NCBI GenBank assembly: GCA_015680685.1
Contig: MNCI01010388.1
Coordinates: 11,000 to 74,999, forward strand
Direction of reading: 5' to 3'
DNA length: 64,000 bases
Source of the DNA: Gnetum montanum
Taxonomy: Eukaryota; Streptophyta; Gnetopsida; Gnetales; Gnetaceae
In this document: positions 1 to 12,159 of the stretch, piece by piece
Position numbering within the stretch: position 1 is the first letter of the stretch
How the letters are laid out: each line of letters starts with the position of its first letter
Made by a program: the position numbers and the translations under genes
The notes under the pieces: generated by a model
The model's database searches: none
Seen by the model: only the letters and a program-made list of their open reading frames with translations
Told to the model about the DNA's origin: nothing

Positions 1-2540
1 ATTTTCATACCCTAACCCTATTCCACTTTGAGCACCTCCTCTTCCATGTTGACTAGCATGGAGCTAGGGTGGATGTTCTAGGGGATGTCATGAAACTTAT
101 TTCTATTATCCAAAACAACCCTATGACCTACCCCAATGACCTCTAAACCTTTCCAAAACCTGTCAAAATCTTCAGATGCCTTGAAACTTGTCAAAAATGT
201 TAAAAAGCCATCATTCCCCCTCCCTTCCACACTAGGGCCACTATGCCTAGCATGGAGGAAAGGGGGAGTGACTGCATGAACACTAAGACTAAGAAGCCTT
301 GAAACCACAATATTTCATAGCCAAACCTTGTCTCTTGAACTCTACAACCCCTAACAGCTTCAAAACCTTGTCAAAGCCTACTAAAAGTAACCTAGAACCT
401 AATCCCTTGATGTTCCACATTGGGGAGACCCTCTTTCACACTAGCCAATGTGAAGCCAATGTGGGTGTCAAAAACCCTAAGTTTTGTCTTAGAATGAACT
501 CCAATTAACATCTTAACATTCCCATGGACTCTGGCAACTAAAAGTGATCAAAATGATCCTTTTTCATTATTCCCAAAGTCTTCCTTGCTAGCTCCATGCT
601 AGCTGGCATAGAGCTAGCATGTAATAAGACGGGAGCTTATAAAATCATCCAAAACCCTTAAAAAATACCAAATTTCAGCCTCAGTCTTTCACTATTGACT
701 CTAACAACCTTGGAGACATGCATGCACAACTAAAGTTGATCAAAAAATTATCTAGAGTTAATCCCTTGACATCCTCCTAGCTGGTTCCATGCTAGCTAGC
801 ATGGAACAAGGGGGGAAACTCCAAAATTCATCAAAAAAACCTTTAAAAGCATCAATTTTTTACCCTAGCTTAGGACCATTAACATCAACAATGCTAGGAA
901 TGCACATCATGGTCAAAATTGATCAAAGATAATCAAAAATCCATCCTTTGGAATCCTCCTAGCTAGTTCCACATTGGCTAGCATTGAGCTAGCATGGAAG
1001 CAAGGACTTAAGATAAGAAACCATTTAAAACCCCTTGAAATTAACAAAATTTAATCCTAGGCCTTAACTATTGATGCCAGCAAACATGGAACTGCACATG
1101 CACAACCATAATTAACTTAAAATATCCAAAACATGATCCCCTACCTAGATGGTTCCACATCGGCCAGCATGGAGCCAACATGGAGCCAACATGGAGACTA
1201 AAAGGAGGATTTATTTTAAGCTCATAAACACCGTAGAATAACATTAGATGACTTTCACACACCTTAGAACCCTGTTGACATCCTCTAGAGCCTTCAAACT
1301 TTAAGAAATTGATCAAACATAGTCAAAAGTTGACTCCTTTTAACCTTCCTAGCTAGTACCATGCTGACCAATGTGGAGCTAGTGTGGAACCAAAGAGGTA
1401 AGCCATAAAACCACCCAAACACCCTTAAAAATGATTGATTTCAATCCTAAAACCTAGCCTTTGACATCAAAAACCCTAGGAGTACACATGCATGATTGAT
1501 TATTTTTGAAATTGACCTAGATCTAAGATCTTTGGTTCTTCCACACTAGAAATCCCTTCTTCCATGTTGACCATCATGAAAAATCTACCTTTTTCTCCTA
1601 AACAACAAATCAACCCTCCATGAGACCAAGAACGTACACCAAAGAAGCCTAGGATTTCATAGCCTTTGAATCACATTCATTTAACTTCATTTTGAAACCT
1701 AGAATTCATCAACCCCCATCCTTCATGATTGAAAAAATCCTCCTAGCATAGAACAAGGGGGTATGATTTTACATGGCCTTAAATAACCTCTAAACATGAC
1801 CAAAATCAATCAAAAACATAGAAAATTGATGTCTCCAACCCTAGGAGCTAAGAAACTTCATTGATTTGCATCCCAAATTACCTCAAGATCAAAAATCAAG
1901 GGCACCCCCTCTACTCCATGCTCACCAGTGTGGATCTAGTGTGGAGACTATCCAAGGCTTGATTTAACCCTCAAAAGCCCATCCCAAATGAGGCCAAAAT
2001 GCAACTAAGGGATGCACAACTACTATTTCTTGGTTCCAGCCACCCATGCAACTATATTTGGCCCTTTTTGGCTCAATTTTACATCATCCATGTTGAACCC
2101 CCTTCCCTCTATGCTCGCTAGTGTAGAGCTAGGGGTGTGACTTCAAGGCCTACTTTTTTATCCTTTCTGATCTCCAAATTACCAAATTTTGACATATATG
2201 GCCTTGCATTGCCTTTGGAAGGCCCTGCAAACCTAGTTTTTATCCTTCGAATGCCATAAAATCTATTTTCCTAGGTTTCCACACTAGGACCACCTTGCCC
2301 AATGTGGATCCAATGTCAAGGATTTCTCAGGCTCCAAAGAGGGTTTCCAAGGATTAAAACTAATGCCAAAACAAGCACATTCCCCTCCCTAGTCAACTAC
2401 GCTGATATGCAGGCCATAAAGAGTAAAAAAAATAATCCAAATAAGCCTAGGAAACTATCTGGATGTTTTATCCACACTAAGGATCATCCCTTCCATGCTG
2501 GCCAACATGGAAATAAGGGGGGTCCAGTGTGGAAGCCTTA
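1..2540. repeat. Diverged tandem array, period about 188 bp, with palindromic core
   Basis: No coding frame is convincing here. A motif close to TCCATGCTGGCCAGCATGGA, a perfect palindrome in its consensus form, recurs near 55, 240, 440, 607, 795, 985, 1170, 1365, 1570, 1740, 1925, 2115, 2300 and 2500. It is usually preceded by CCTCCTAGCTAG and followed by AGCTAGTGTGGA and a run of G. The rest of each unit is also alike: AAACCCTTAAAAA, then AATCCTAGG, then TTGACATCAA, then GCACATGCA, then TTGATCAAAA. About 13 to 14 decayed units are visible. The array lies directly upstream of the intron-like spacer and pol of element A, where gag-protease sits in element C. Retrotransposon untranslated regions of Tat/Ogre elements are known sources of satellites. 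Confidence 0.75.
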
Positions 2541-3193
2541 AAACCCTTGATTTTTAGGTTTGAATAGCCTAGAAGTAGCCTCTGTTAATGCCCAAACTTA
2601 CACAATAGCCTTGTAGCCTTATACCATGGTCCACTAAGGCCTAAAACTAGTAAAACTCAACCCGTTTTAACCTATATTAGCCAAATCTCACCATATGTAG
2701 CCTATTTTTCTTAATTTTCCCTTATTGCATGATGTTTTGACTTGTTTTTTGCCTTATGTAGCATTGTTGACCTTCTTGACCTAGTATGTTCTTTACATAG
2801 CCTTATATTTTCTTTATTTGCCTTATTATAGCCCTAATCACCTTTTTGTAGCCTTTGGTTGGTATCAAATAGTGGGGTTTCACCTTCCCTGACCATCATT
2901 TGGCACCATGTGACCATGGCCCGCTATGGCCTTAAACTAGTGTCATGACCTGCTAAGGCCTAAAACTAGTGAAACCATGATCTTTGTCAATCATGTGTAG
3001 CCTTAGTTCCCCTTTTTTTAACCTTTATTTGGCATTTATTACACTTTTTTTGCTTATTTTTACTCTATTCATAGCCTTGCATGACCTTGTTTATTTTAGA
3101 ATAGCATCTATTTGCATAATTTCTTTAGCATTTTAGCATTGTTTATTCACATTTGCCCAAGTTTCACATAATATGCATTTGGTTGACTTGTAG
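2541..3193 (+). other. Intron-like spacer before pol of element A, with three short hairpin repeats
   Basis: This gene-free stretch separates the 188 bp array from the pol frame. It has three units of the pattern GGNCN4-AGGCCT-AAACTAG, near 2625, 2917 and 2945, the same unit as the arrays downstream of A and on both sides of pol in element C. It ends in TTGGTTGACTTGTAG, which resembles a plant 3' splice site. Elements C and E have an equivalent AG at the same position relative to pol. Ogre elements are known to carry an intron between protease and RT, so an intron is a reasonable inference, but no 5' site could be identified. Confidence 0.5.
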
Positions 3194-6148
3194 GATTAAA
3201 GTATGAGTACTTGGAAGTAGATCATTCTACCTTTGAGTCTAAGTGGATCTTATAGTAATGTTGAATGGTATATCAACCCCGATTGCCTGGATCTTGAGCC
3301 TTATAATCTTATCGACCATGTAGCCTCAATAAAGAACCCTCTAGAATGGCCTAAAAACCTAGTTAAAACCCTTGACTTAGAAGTAGGAGACATAATCAAA
3401 GACCCTCTAGTTGAGGTTCCTATCACAACACATAGTGATGAGGAGAATACACTAAAACTAAGTTCCTCATTGGAATCTCAATAGGCTTAAGACATCACCA
3501 AGGTCCTACAAGGCAACATCAAGGCTTTTGCCTAGTCATATGAGGATATGTCATGCCTAGATCCACACCTAGTATAACACAACATCATACTAGACCCTAG
3601 CATTAGACCAATTAAGCAAAAATTATGCAAGACTAGACCTAATTTTGCCTTAGCAGTTTGTGACAAAATCTCAAAACTCTACCAAGCAAGTTTTATCCAA
3701 GTTGTTGACTACATAGAATGGGTGTCCAACATAGTTGTAGTCCTTACGAAAAATAGGAGTATCTATATTTGCATTAATTTTTGAGAACTAAATAAAGAAA
3801 GCATCAAGGATGACTTCCCTTTACCTAGTATTGATCAACTTATCGATACTATGGTTAGACATGTCTTGTTTTCCTTTATGGATGGGTCCTCAAGATATAA
3901 CAAGATTAGGATCAACCCAAAGCACCAACTTATCATGATCTTCATAACTCCTTAGGACACCTTTTCCTATACTATGATGTCCTTTGGCCTTAAGCATGTA
4001 GGAGCAACCTATCAATGAGCCATAACATATATCTTCAGCAAGTACATGTTAGGTTTGCTCAACAATTACATAGACAATATAGTAGTTAAGTCCAAAGTGG
4101 TTAACAACCATGCTAATAAGCTAGATATTGTTCCTAAATGATGCCTCAAGTATGAGCTTAGGCTCAATTCCAAGAAATTTATCTTTGGTGTCAAGATTAA
4201 GAAGATGTTGGGCTTTGTAGTATCTGAAGCAAGGATACACGTTGATCTTGATAAGGTTAAAACCATATCCAAGTTATCAACACCTACCAATATTAAGGAT
4301 CTTTGGGGATTACAATACATATTACAATTTATTTTTAGGTTTATTGCTAGACTTATGGATAAGCTACAACCCATGCAACACTTGCTTAAGAAATGGGTTC
4401 ATTATGAGTGAACAGGTCAATGCCAAGAGGCCTTTGAAAACCTTAAGCAAGAGTTAGCACAACTACTGATAGTTTATCCTCCAAAAGAGGTTAAACCATT
4501 CTACATCTACATTTCCATCTCTGACACATGCATTTCCTCTCTACTCTATCAAAAACATGATGATGGAGAAAAGATGCAAGTATACTACCTTAGCCATGCA
4601 CTAGTTACCCACCAAACCCAGTACACTAAAGTGTGAATGTATTTTCTAGTGTTAGTCTTCTCATTGAAGAAGCAAGACACTACCTCTTTAGAAGCCAAGT
4701 CAACATCATTTGCAAAGATAATGTGCTTAGCTCCATAATGACCAACATCTACGAAAGTAGCCATATAGCCTAATGAAATCAGTAACCATAGAGTTTGACC
4801 TTCATTACATCTCTCAATCCTCAATGAAAGGTCAAGCTATAGCCATAGAACTCATGGTATTACTTGTTGATGACCAAGCAACCATAGATCCTGAGTTCCC
4901 TAATGAGCACATTAACACCATTAGCCAAGTGCCCAAGGGTTATGAGGTGGTCATGTACTTTAATGAAGTTTCAACTACCCATGGGACCAATTTCACTACC
5001 ATCATAACATTCTCATCTAGTGAAATCCAACCCTTTGCTTATCGTTTTAAGTTTCCATGTACCAACAACATAGCAAAGTATGAGGGTTTGATTAAAGAAA
5101 TGATGGTAGCTCATGACCTAGGAATTAGACACTTGATGATCATAGGTGATTCCCAACTTGTGGTTAACCAAGTGACTAAGGTCTATGCATGTAAAGCCAA
5201 ACATTTACAACCTTACTGTGACCTAGGGAAGAAACTATTACAATAGTTTATAGACGTTGATATCTAGCACATACCCTAAAAAGATAACACTATAGCCAAT
5301 GCAATTGCACTATTGGCCCTTAGTGTAACACTAGATTTGTTTAGTAAATTGCCAAACTTAATTGTGCTATCCCCATCATGTAGAATTGTCAGGATACCTT
5401 TGTGGCCATAGTTCATACTACTCTTGCCAGAGAGTGGTATGATGATATCAAATTTTACCTTCTACATGATGAGTCCTTACAAGGCCTAACTACTGCTCAA
5501 AAGGAAATTGTATGTAAACACTCGAAATAGTATGCCATATTAGGTGATAACACATTATGTCGACAATCCTATGATGGCATATTGCTAAAGTGCTTGGGTA
5601 AAGTCAAAGACAAAATATTCCTAGAGGAGGTTCATGAGGGTATTTATGGAGGACATATAGTACCTAGAGCTATGGCCACTAAGATTAGATAGTTAGGCTA
5701 TTACTAGTCCTATATGGAGAGTGACTACCTATAGAAGGTTAAGCATTGTGACACGTGCCAATAGCATAGCAACCTTATACATGTATCGCCAACTAAGTTA
5801 CATACCACTCAAATAACCTGTTCGTCTTAACAATGGGGTTTGGATATCATCACGCCTATAACTCCTAAGTCTTCTGCAAGGCATAACTTTATCATCACTA
5901 CAACCAAATACTTTACCAAGTGGTTTGAAGCTATTCCCCTAAGGAAGACTACGTCTAAACAAGTCTATAAATTCATCCTAGATAACATAGTAGCCTATTT
6001 TGACATTCCCATGACCATAGTTATAGATAATGGACCATAATTTAGTAGCTAAGAAACAAAGAATTTCTTTCATGGCCTAGCTATTAAACATTCTTTCTCA
6101 TTTCCTTATTACCCTCAATCTCATGGACAAGTAGAAGCAAGTAACAAG
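3194..6148 (+). pseudogene. Element A: Tat-type Ty3/gypsy pol, 5' part (RT, RNase H, second RNase H, integrase)
   Basis: This is a decayed retrotransposon polyprotein. The order is an N-terminal linker (3230-3600), RT (about 3650-4430), the gypsy RNase H (about 4440-4830), a second archaeal-type RNase H (about 4940-5330, with FNEAS and NNIAKYEG) and integrase (zinc-binding part 5630-5780, core 5830-6148). Dual RNase H marks the Tat/Ogre lineage. The catalytic YVDD of RT reads YIDN at 4067-4078. More than ten stops interrupt the frame, and most correspond to Trp, Gln or Arg codons in copies B, C and E, for example AFA*SYED at 3527. The integrase is cut by element D after the codons for NKPI and resumes at 16069. 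The gene is certainly dead. Its domains were read from conserved motifs, so the borders are approximate. Confidence 0.9.
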
Positions 6149-6153
6149 CCCAT
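6149..6153. repeat. Target site duplication of element D, left copy (CCCAT)
   Basis: CCCAT sits immediately before the first LTR of D and again immediately after the second (16064-16068). Removing D and one CCCAT rejoins the integrase frame of A (NKPI to INLLKK), which confirms the insertion site. Confidence 0.93.
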
Positions 6154-7000
6154 TGATGAATCACATTTTTCACAACTCCAATATCAGAGCCTTAACATTG
6201 GGTATCCAATGTTGGAGCCCAGGACACAATGTTGAATATCTAATATTACAAGTTATATGCTAGTCTATAAATATAGTGCTTGGGCTCATGATTTTGATAT
6301 TAGTTTTTTTTCATAGTTAGCAAAGCTTTTGGAATTTGTTTTCTCTAGAGTTAGAATATTTTCTAAGTGCTTGTAGCAACAATCTAAGTGTGTATAGATC
6401 TTTGTTCAAACACTAATGTACCTAAGCATAGTAGTGTGATGGGAATAAAAATGAACCCTTTTAATAATCCTTGTAGCATTGAGAATAGATTAATGTTTTC
6501 TTTAATGCACTTTACTTTCATGTACTTTAATTTAATGCATTTAAATTAAGCAATTAATTTCCAGTTGTTAATGAACACAAGCACAACCACTTCAAGCATA
6601 CATATAGTGTTTGGTAACCCAACAACATTTAACATTTGGTAGCCCAATAGTGCTATATGTGTTCAAGATCTGTTCAAGAAAGTGGAACGGGTACTTGTGT
6701 TAGGCTAGGTAGGCAATGAATGAATTAGATCTTAAATTACTCTACCTTTTATTCTTGTTGTAGGTAATTAAACTTATAAAACATAAAATGATAAAAATCA
6801 TGTACCTCAATTACACTTAAACCATATCCTTGAGCTTCACAAGTGTAGTTGGGAAGACAACGAATGTTCTCACTGCCCATTTCACTTCCTAGAAGAACTA
6901 GTGGACTAGAGAACTATAGGTCCATAGAATTTGACTAGATTGCATCTAAAAGCCTTAGTGATTCATATGGTTGGAAGTAATGGTACCTTGTCATTCATCA
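6154..7000 (+). repeat. Element D 5' LTR (847 bp)
   Basis: The segment is a direct repeat of 15236-16063. It begins TGATGAATCAC and ends ACTCATCA, giving TGATGA...TCATCA inverted termini. It is followed at once by a primer binding site. It has a TATA box at 6266-6273 in a context (GTCTATAAATATAG) shared with the other LTR. The two LTRs differ by many substitutions and small indels, so the insertion is old. Confidence 0.93.
6266..6273 (+). promoter_or_regulatory. TATA box of the element D 5' LTR
   Basis: TATAAATA lies about 112 bp into the LTR and is preserved at the same place in the 3' LTR (15346-15353). It is the best core promoter candidate for D. Transcription is inferred, not shown. Confidence 0.6.
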
Positions 7001-7001
7001 T

Positions 7002-7020
7002 TGGTGCCATTTCAAGGGAC
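7002..7020 (+). other. Primer binding site of element D, probably tRNA-Asp type
   Basis: TGGTGCCATTTCAAGGGAC starts one base after the LTR. It matches the complement of the plant tRNA-Asp 3' end (TGGCGCCGTTGCCGGGGA) at most positions, with differences mainly of the C-to-T and G-to-A kind. A tRNA-Asp primer is common in Athila-type elements. Confidence 0.65.
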
Positions 7021-7229
7021 CTTTTGGTTGTTTCATGCACTATTTAGGATTTAGTGGAAATCATTAAAAATCATTGGAACAAACCTTAGATTCATATCAT
7101 ATTTTACAATTCTGACAACAAAATTTAAAAGCATATTGTGTTTATCATTTAATTAAAATTTCTTCTTCTCATAAGAGTGCTTCTCTACCCAAGTCTGAAG
7201 GAGCCCATCCGTGAGTGCCTTAACAATAT

Positions 7230-9062
7230 TAAGTGGTATACGCTCCTCCTAATGAGTATGTATCCAATTTCACCTTCATCCTACATCAGGATGAATAGCT
7301 ATGGTTGCGTGACATGAAGGGAAACATTGTGTTGCTACCCAATTGATTCATTCCTACAATGCTCCAACAAATCCTTATACAATGGGATCTCTAGGAACGT
7401 CATGCTGAGTATGTTGTGCAAGATACTGATGCCAAGGATTATTATACCACTAAGGCACAATGTCTCTAAAATTGGCAATTAGAACAATGTCATGAATTTG
7501 CAAAGGGGAAAGGATTTAATGATTCCCCATTCTTTCTGTACCAAAAAGATGATGGGGAACCCTTCTCTAGGGGTTTCCCATTTAGTGAAATTCCTCTCTT
7601 TGACTTTGATGAAGGAGGTAAAATTCAAAACCTACAGTCCACAATTCACAATCCCAGTTCTGGTAAGAATGGATCCAATAACAAAGAATTATCCAATGAG
7701 AGAAGTTAAGGCAAGGATGCGAACAAGAAACAAGATCATGATCATGGTCATGATCACCAAAGAGGTGGTAGCAGGCACCATGATGGTGCTAGTCATCCTT
7801 CTTCTTTACCTTCATTATCATCTTCCTCTTCTTCTAGCTATGTTCACAACTGTAGGAAATGATACCATGATGGAGGTAACCAAAATGACCGACAAGACCG
7901 AAATGATCAAAGGGACCATCAGGAAAGGCAAGATCAAGGGCATAGACATTCACGAGAGGCACATCACCATGAATTAAGGGGTAGTAGAGGGCATCATAGG
8001 CACCATGATCATGGCCTTGTTGAGTCTTTGCTTACTACCAAAAGTATGCTCAATATTGCAAAGGCAATACGAATTCCAACAAGGCATGTGAAGGATAGTC
8101 AAATCAAAAGGCTAGACATGAACAATATTCCTCGATTTGAAGGGGGATATAACTCAAACCTAAAAAATCATCTCCAAGATTTTCAAGATGCATGTGCCTT
8201 GTAAAACATAGATAATGAGTGGAAAAATCTTAATGTGTTCCCATGGATACTCATTAAAGAAGCAAAGAATTGGTACAAATCCTTAGAATTAGAATCTATC
8301 AAATGATGGAGTACCATGCTTGAATTGTTCAATGAAAAATATCAAACATACTCCATAGTGTCCAACTTGAGAAGGAAAATCCAAGAATGGAAACAAGGAA
8401 TACATGAACCTTTGGATGTCGCCATTAACTAATACTATTCCTTAATGCACAAATGTCATGGCCATGATTATTCTCAAGTGAATCAAATTCACCACATTGT
8501 AGATGGGCTTTGATCAGAAACAAGAAGAACCCTTAGTGTTTATGCCCAAGGGTGACTGTCAAAATTAAGTGTCCATCAGATCCAAAGACTAATCAAGTAG
8601 GTACCTAAATAAGAGGGTGAATTAAGAAAAAGAGAAAGTGCAAAAGAATATAATCGTAATCCTTCCATTTGCAAGAGGGAGGTTTGATTCTTTGATAGTG
8701 AGGAAGAATCTGTACCTGATGAGGTGATGAATAGGAAAACCTTACCACTCCAAAAATTTCAATCTAAAATTATAGCAAAGGTTGATTAGTTATGGAACTC
8801 CATGGATAGCATATTTCAAGCTATCCTAAAAATTGTTGAAGAGTCCAAAGAACAAGGTAGTGATCATGAGTGCAGGAGGTGCAAGGAAGTTGAACATGCC
8901 TATCAAAGAGGTAAGGGTAGGATTGCTACAATAGAAGAAGTTTTGGGAAGAAAATCAAATGATGATGGTGGGTGTGATTTCTACCAATATGAACATCCTA
9001 AGGGATGTTGCCCCATAGTGTCACATTTACATGAGTCTAGCATGTATGCTTTGAATCCATGA
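7230..9062 (+). pseudogene. Element D gag remnant
   Basis: A broken frame runs through this region. It contains a histidine/aspartate-rich tract (about 7725-8010, with DHDHGHDH and RGHHRHHDHG) interrupted by a serine run. It then has a Gag core around 8130-8500 with IPRFEGGY, KEAKNWYKSL and LFNEKYQ, the typical motif order of plant gypsy Gag. A cysteine cluster (HECRRCKEVEH, GCCP) lies at 8865-9015. Several stops are present, for example in the Gag core at about 8203 and 8305. Gag would form the virus-like particle that packages element RNA. The start is not clear because the first 200 bases after the primer site have no good frame. The retrotransposon assignment is firm; residue borders are approximate. 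Confidence 0.75.
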
Positions 9063-10400
9063 CTAACACAAAGGTAAACATCTAGAAGATTACCTTATCC
9101 TCAAGGTAATTTTAGGTAGTTCCACCAGAAACAGTAATATTATCCAAGTGGAACTCGAACACAATCATATGAGCAATATCAATAGTGGTAGCAACCATAG
9201 CCATCGGTGCTAGCACCACCAAGGTAGCAATACCCTTACAAACAACCTGATCCATATGGATACTACATTCAACAATGCCTATCTCCAGGTGACTCCTCTA
9301 GTCATGTTTTTACTTTTCAATCTCACTACCACCCTTCTGAATATTATCAAACTTATCCTCCACATGCTAGAAGGGATGCCACAATTTATCCTTATCCTCC
9401 TTCTATTCCTACACATCTTCCTCCTCTAGCTGCATGGCTACCACTTGCTCCACCTATGCAGGGTGAACTACCAACTCAACTATAATAACACAACACTACT
9501 AGGGTTGTTAAGCTACAACCAATTAACCAACTGAGTGGTTCAGATACTTGATCAAAGAAAAGACCTTTCTTCCAACAACATAGTCCACCTAAGCCCTTAA
9601 ATACACTTATGATTGACAACCATGTTCCTTTGCCTTTCTTTGTATCAAATTCCTTTGAGTCCCCTTCAAACCAAACATTGTCCAAGATCCATACTATTAT
9701 GCTTACTTACACTATATCTAATTGGATCTATGCTAGAAACATTCCTATGAAGTTAGCAGATCTTGAAAGTCCTCTAATTTATTTGTAGATCACTAGGAAT
9801 GAACCATGCAAAGCTCTTCTCAACTCAAGTTCTAGTGTCAACCTGATCTCTCATGATATGTATACTGCATGGAACCTACCTCCTTTAAAGAAGAGCAATA
9901 CTATATTAGAATTGAAAAATCAATCCATCACTATTCCATTAAGACTAGTAGAAGACATTGTCACCACTATCTGTGGTTAGTCTTATCTTGCCAATTTCCC
10001 AGTTATCAAAGTGGAGAACTACAAAAGGGATTTTACAATCATCATGGGAAGGGCATGGCTTAGCACCATTGATGCAAGAATGGGAATTAGATATCTTTCC
10101 CTAAAAATATCCAAATAAAATGCATTTGGAAAGCTCGAGAAGTGAGTTCCATGTATTGCATACAGTGATACAGGATGTAGTTGTGTGCAAGAACTCTGGG
10201 TTGTGAAACAAGCATCTATCTCTACATGCAAGTAGTGTGCACCTAAAGTAGAAATTCAAAGGTATCTATATGTAGAAACCACAAAATAGGAGGGCACCCA
10301 ATGGCTGATTATTCATTTTGAGAGTAGCACACTTTGCATGGAACTAACTGAGATCCTGACATGCACATATGTCACATCCATGGATGAACTAGAGCAAGTT
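9063..10400 (+). pseudogene. Element D linker and aspartic protease remnant
   Basis: A Gln/Tyr/Pro-rich linker (9100-9450, recognisable as PYGYY and HYHPSEYYQTYPP) leads into a retropepsin-like domain (about 9690-10120). The active-site region reads ALLNSSSSVNLIS. In this family the expected form is DSGSSVNLIS, so both the catalytic Asp and the Gly are changed (9822-9830). The C-terminal marker IIMGRAWLSTIDA is present near 10035. The protease would cut Gag-Pol during particle maturation. Stops and the lost Asp make it inactive. Confidence 0.75.
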
Positions 10401-10439
10401 CATCACCAACTCTCTAATGATGTAGATGATGATACTTAT

Positions 10440-11960
10440 TGAAGAGAGTTGGAGATTCCTAAAAATTTCAAGTAAGAGCCCCTTGAGCTAAAACCTCTAC
10501 TAGTCGACATGGAATATGTGTTTTTAAAAAATAGGAAGTTGGTCATAATCAATGAAAATCTTGCTCCAGAATAGAAAAAGATGCTATTGAATTTAGTTGA
10601 AAAATGATCAACCACTTTTATCTGGACATATCCTGAAATCACAAGGATTGATCCTAGGATATACCAATATTGCATCTACACTGATCCAGTCATGAAGCCA
10701 AAGAGATAGCCACAGAGGTGATTGAATCCCAAACTGAAGCAAATCATCAAAGAGGAAATCAAACAACTTCTCAAGGTAGGGTTCATTTATCCCATTTTGG
10801 ATAGTGAGTGGGTTAGTCTACTCGTAATTGTGCCAAAGAAAGAAGGCAAGTGGAGAGTCTGCATCAAGTTTTAGCTGCTGAATATTATAACATTCAAGGA
10901 CTATTTTCCATTACCATTTGTTGATCAAGTATTAGACACAATATATGGGCATTGCTACTATAGTTTTCTAGATGGTTATAGTAGTTATAACCAAATTCAA
11001 ATCACACCATAGGACCAGGCAAAGACAACATTTGTGAATCCTTGGGGGACTTTTTCATATTGCAAGATTCCATTTGGTCTATGCAATGCTTCTACTACAT
11101 TTCAATGCTTGATTCTAAGCATTTTTCAATAGAAAATTGGAAGTGGTGTGATGAGTCTTCATGAATGACTTCTCCACTTATGGAGCTACATTTGAGTAAG
11201 CCCTAGACCACCTTAAACAAGTGCTAAAATGATGTGTTGAAACCAACTTGCAACTCAATTGAAAAAATATTCATCTAATGGTCCAAGAATGCATTATATT
11301 GGGGCACAAAATATTACAAGTAGGAATTGAGGTAGACCCCAAGAAAATAAGGGTCATCCAAGGAATAACCCACCAACCTAAAATTGTTAAAGATATTCAA
11401 TCATTCCTTGGATATTCTAGCTACTACCAGCAATTGATAGAGAATTTCTCTAAGATCACAAGGCCATTGGTGGAGCTGACAAAGAAAGATGCTCCATTTA
11501 TCTTGATAGTGGAATGTGAAAAAGCATTCCAATAGCTAAAAGAGAAACTTGTAGAAACTCCAATCCTACAAGCACCTGATTGGTCTAGCCCATTTCATGT
11601 CATGATGGATGCATCAAATTATGTCTTGGAACCTATGCTTACGTAGATGGATGACAAGTAATGTCCATACTACATCAACTATGCTAGCTAAAGCATTATG
11701 GATGCACAACTAGACTACACCATCACAAAAAAGGAATTGATGATAGTGGTGTTTGCTCTAGAGAAGTTCAATCATTATGTGCTTGGATACAAGGTGTTTG
11801 TGCACATGGACCACAGTGCCATCTGCTTCCTGATGAAAAGGCAATGGTGAGCCCTATGTCATACAGTGGGTGGTGATCTTGCAGGAATTCAATCTTATGA
11901 TGGTAGATTTAAAAGGAACTCATACTGTGGTTGCTAACTACTTATCTTAATTATGATGGG
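10440..11960 (+). pseudogene. Element D reverse transcriptase and RNase H remnant (Athila-like)
   Basis: RT motifs appear in order. KVGFIYPI and VIVPKKEGKWRVCI are near 10780-10870, followed by FPLPFVDQVLDTI, FLDGYSSYNQIQI, WGTFSYCKIPFGLCNA, then VFMNDFSTYG at about 11155-11181 and GHKILQVGIEVD near 11300. The catalytic FMDD has become FMND (11161-11169). RNase H follows from about 11570, with MMDASNYVLEPML, TITKKELMIVVFALEKF and VFVHMDHSAICFLM. There is no second RNase H before integrase, which separates D from elements A, B, C and E. The RT sequence pattern and tRNA-Asp-like primer site fit the Athila branch. Several stops make the gene defective. Confidence 0.85.
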
Positions 11961-12159
11961 ACAACAAAGAGGAAGAAAACTCACTATTTGATATGTTTTC
12001 TGATGAACTCCTCTTTGCTGGGGCTATAATTGAATAATTCTCTAATGAGCCTAAATGGTATGATGGCATTCTCACCTATCTTCTCATCCAAGAGATGCCA
12101 CAAGGGTTGGACCACTAGAAGAAATAATAGTTTCTTCACTAGGTAAAACACTTCATGGA

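Noticed and set aside
1-1000. CCCTAA and CCCTAAAA words suggesting telomeric repeat
   Set aside because: They are isolated words within the 188 bp units, not tandem heptamers.
7492-7977. A 161-codon open frame inside element D
   Set aside because: The neighbouring frame carries the Gag sequence with the histidine-rich tract. This one is Met/Ile/Lys-rich with no motif and is a shadow.
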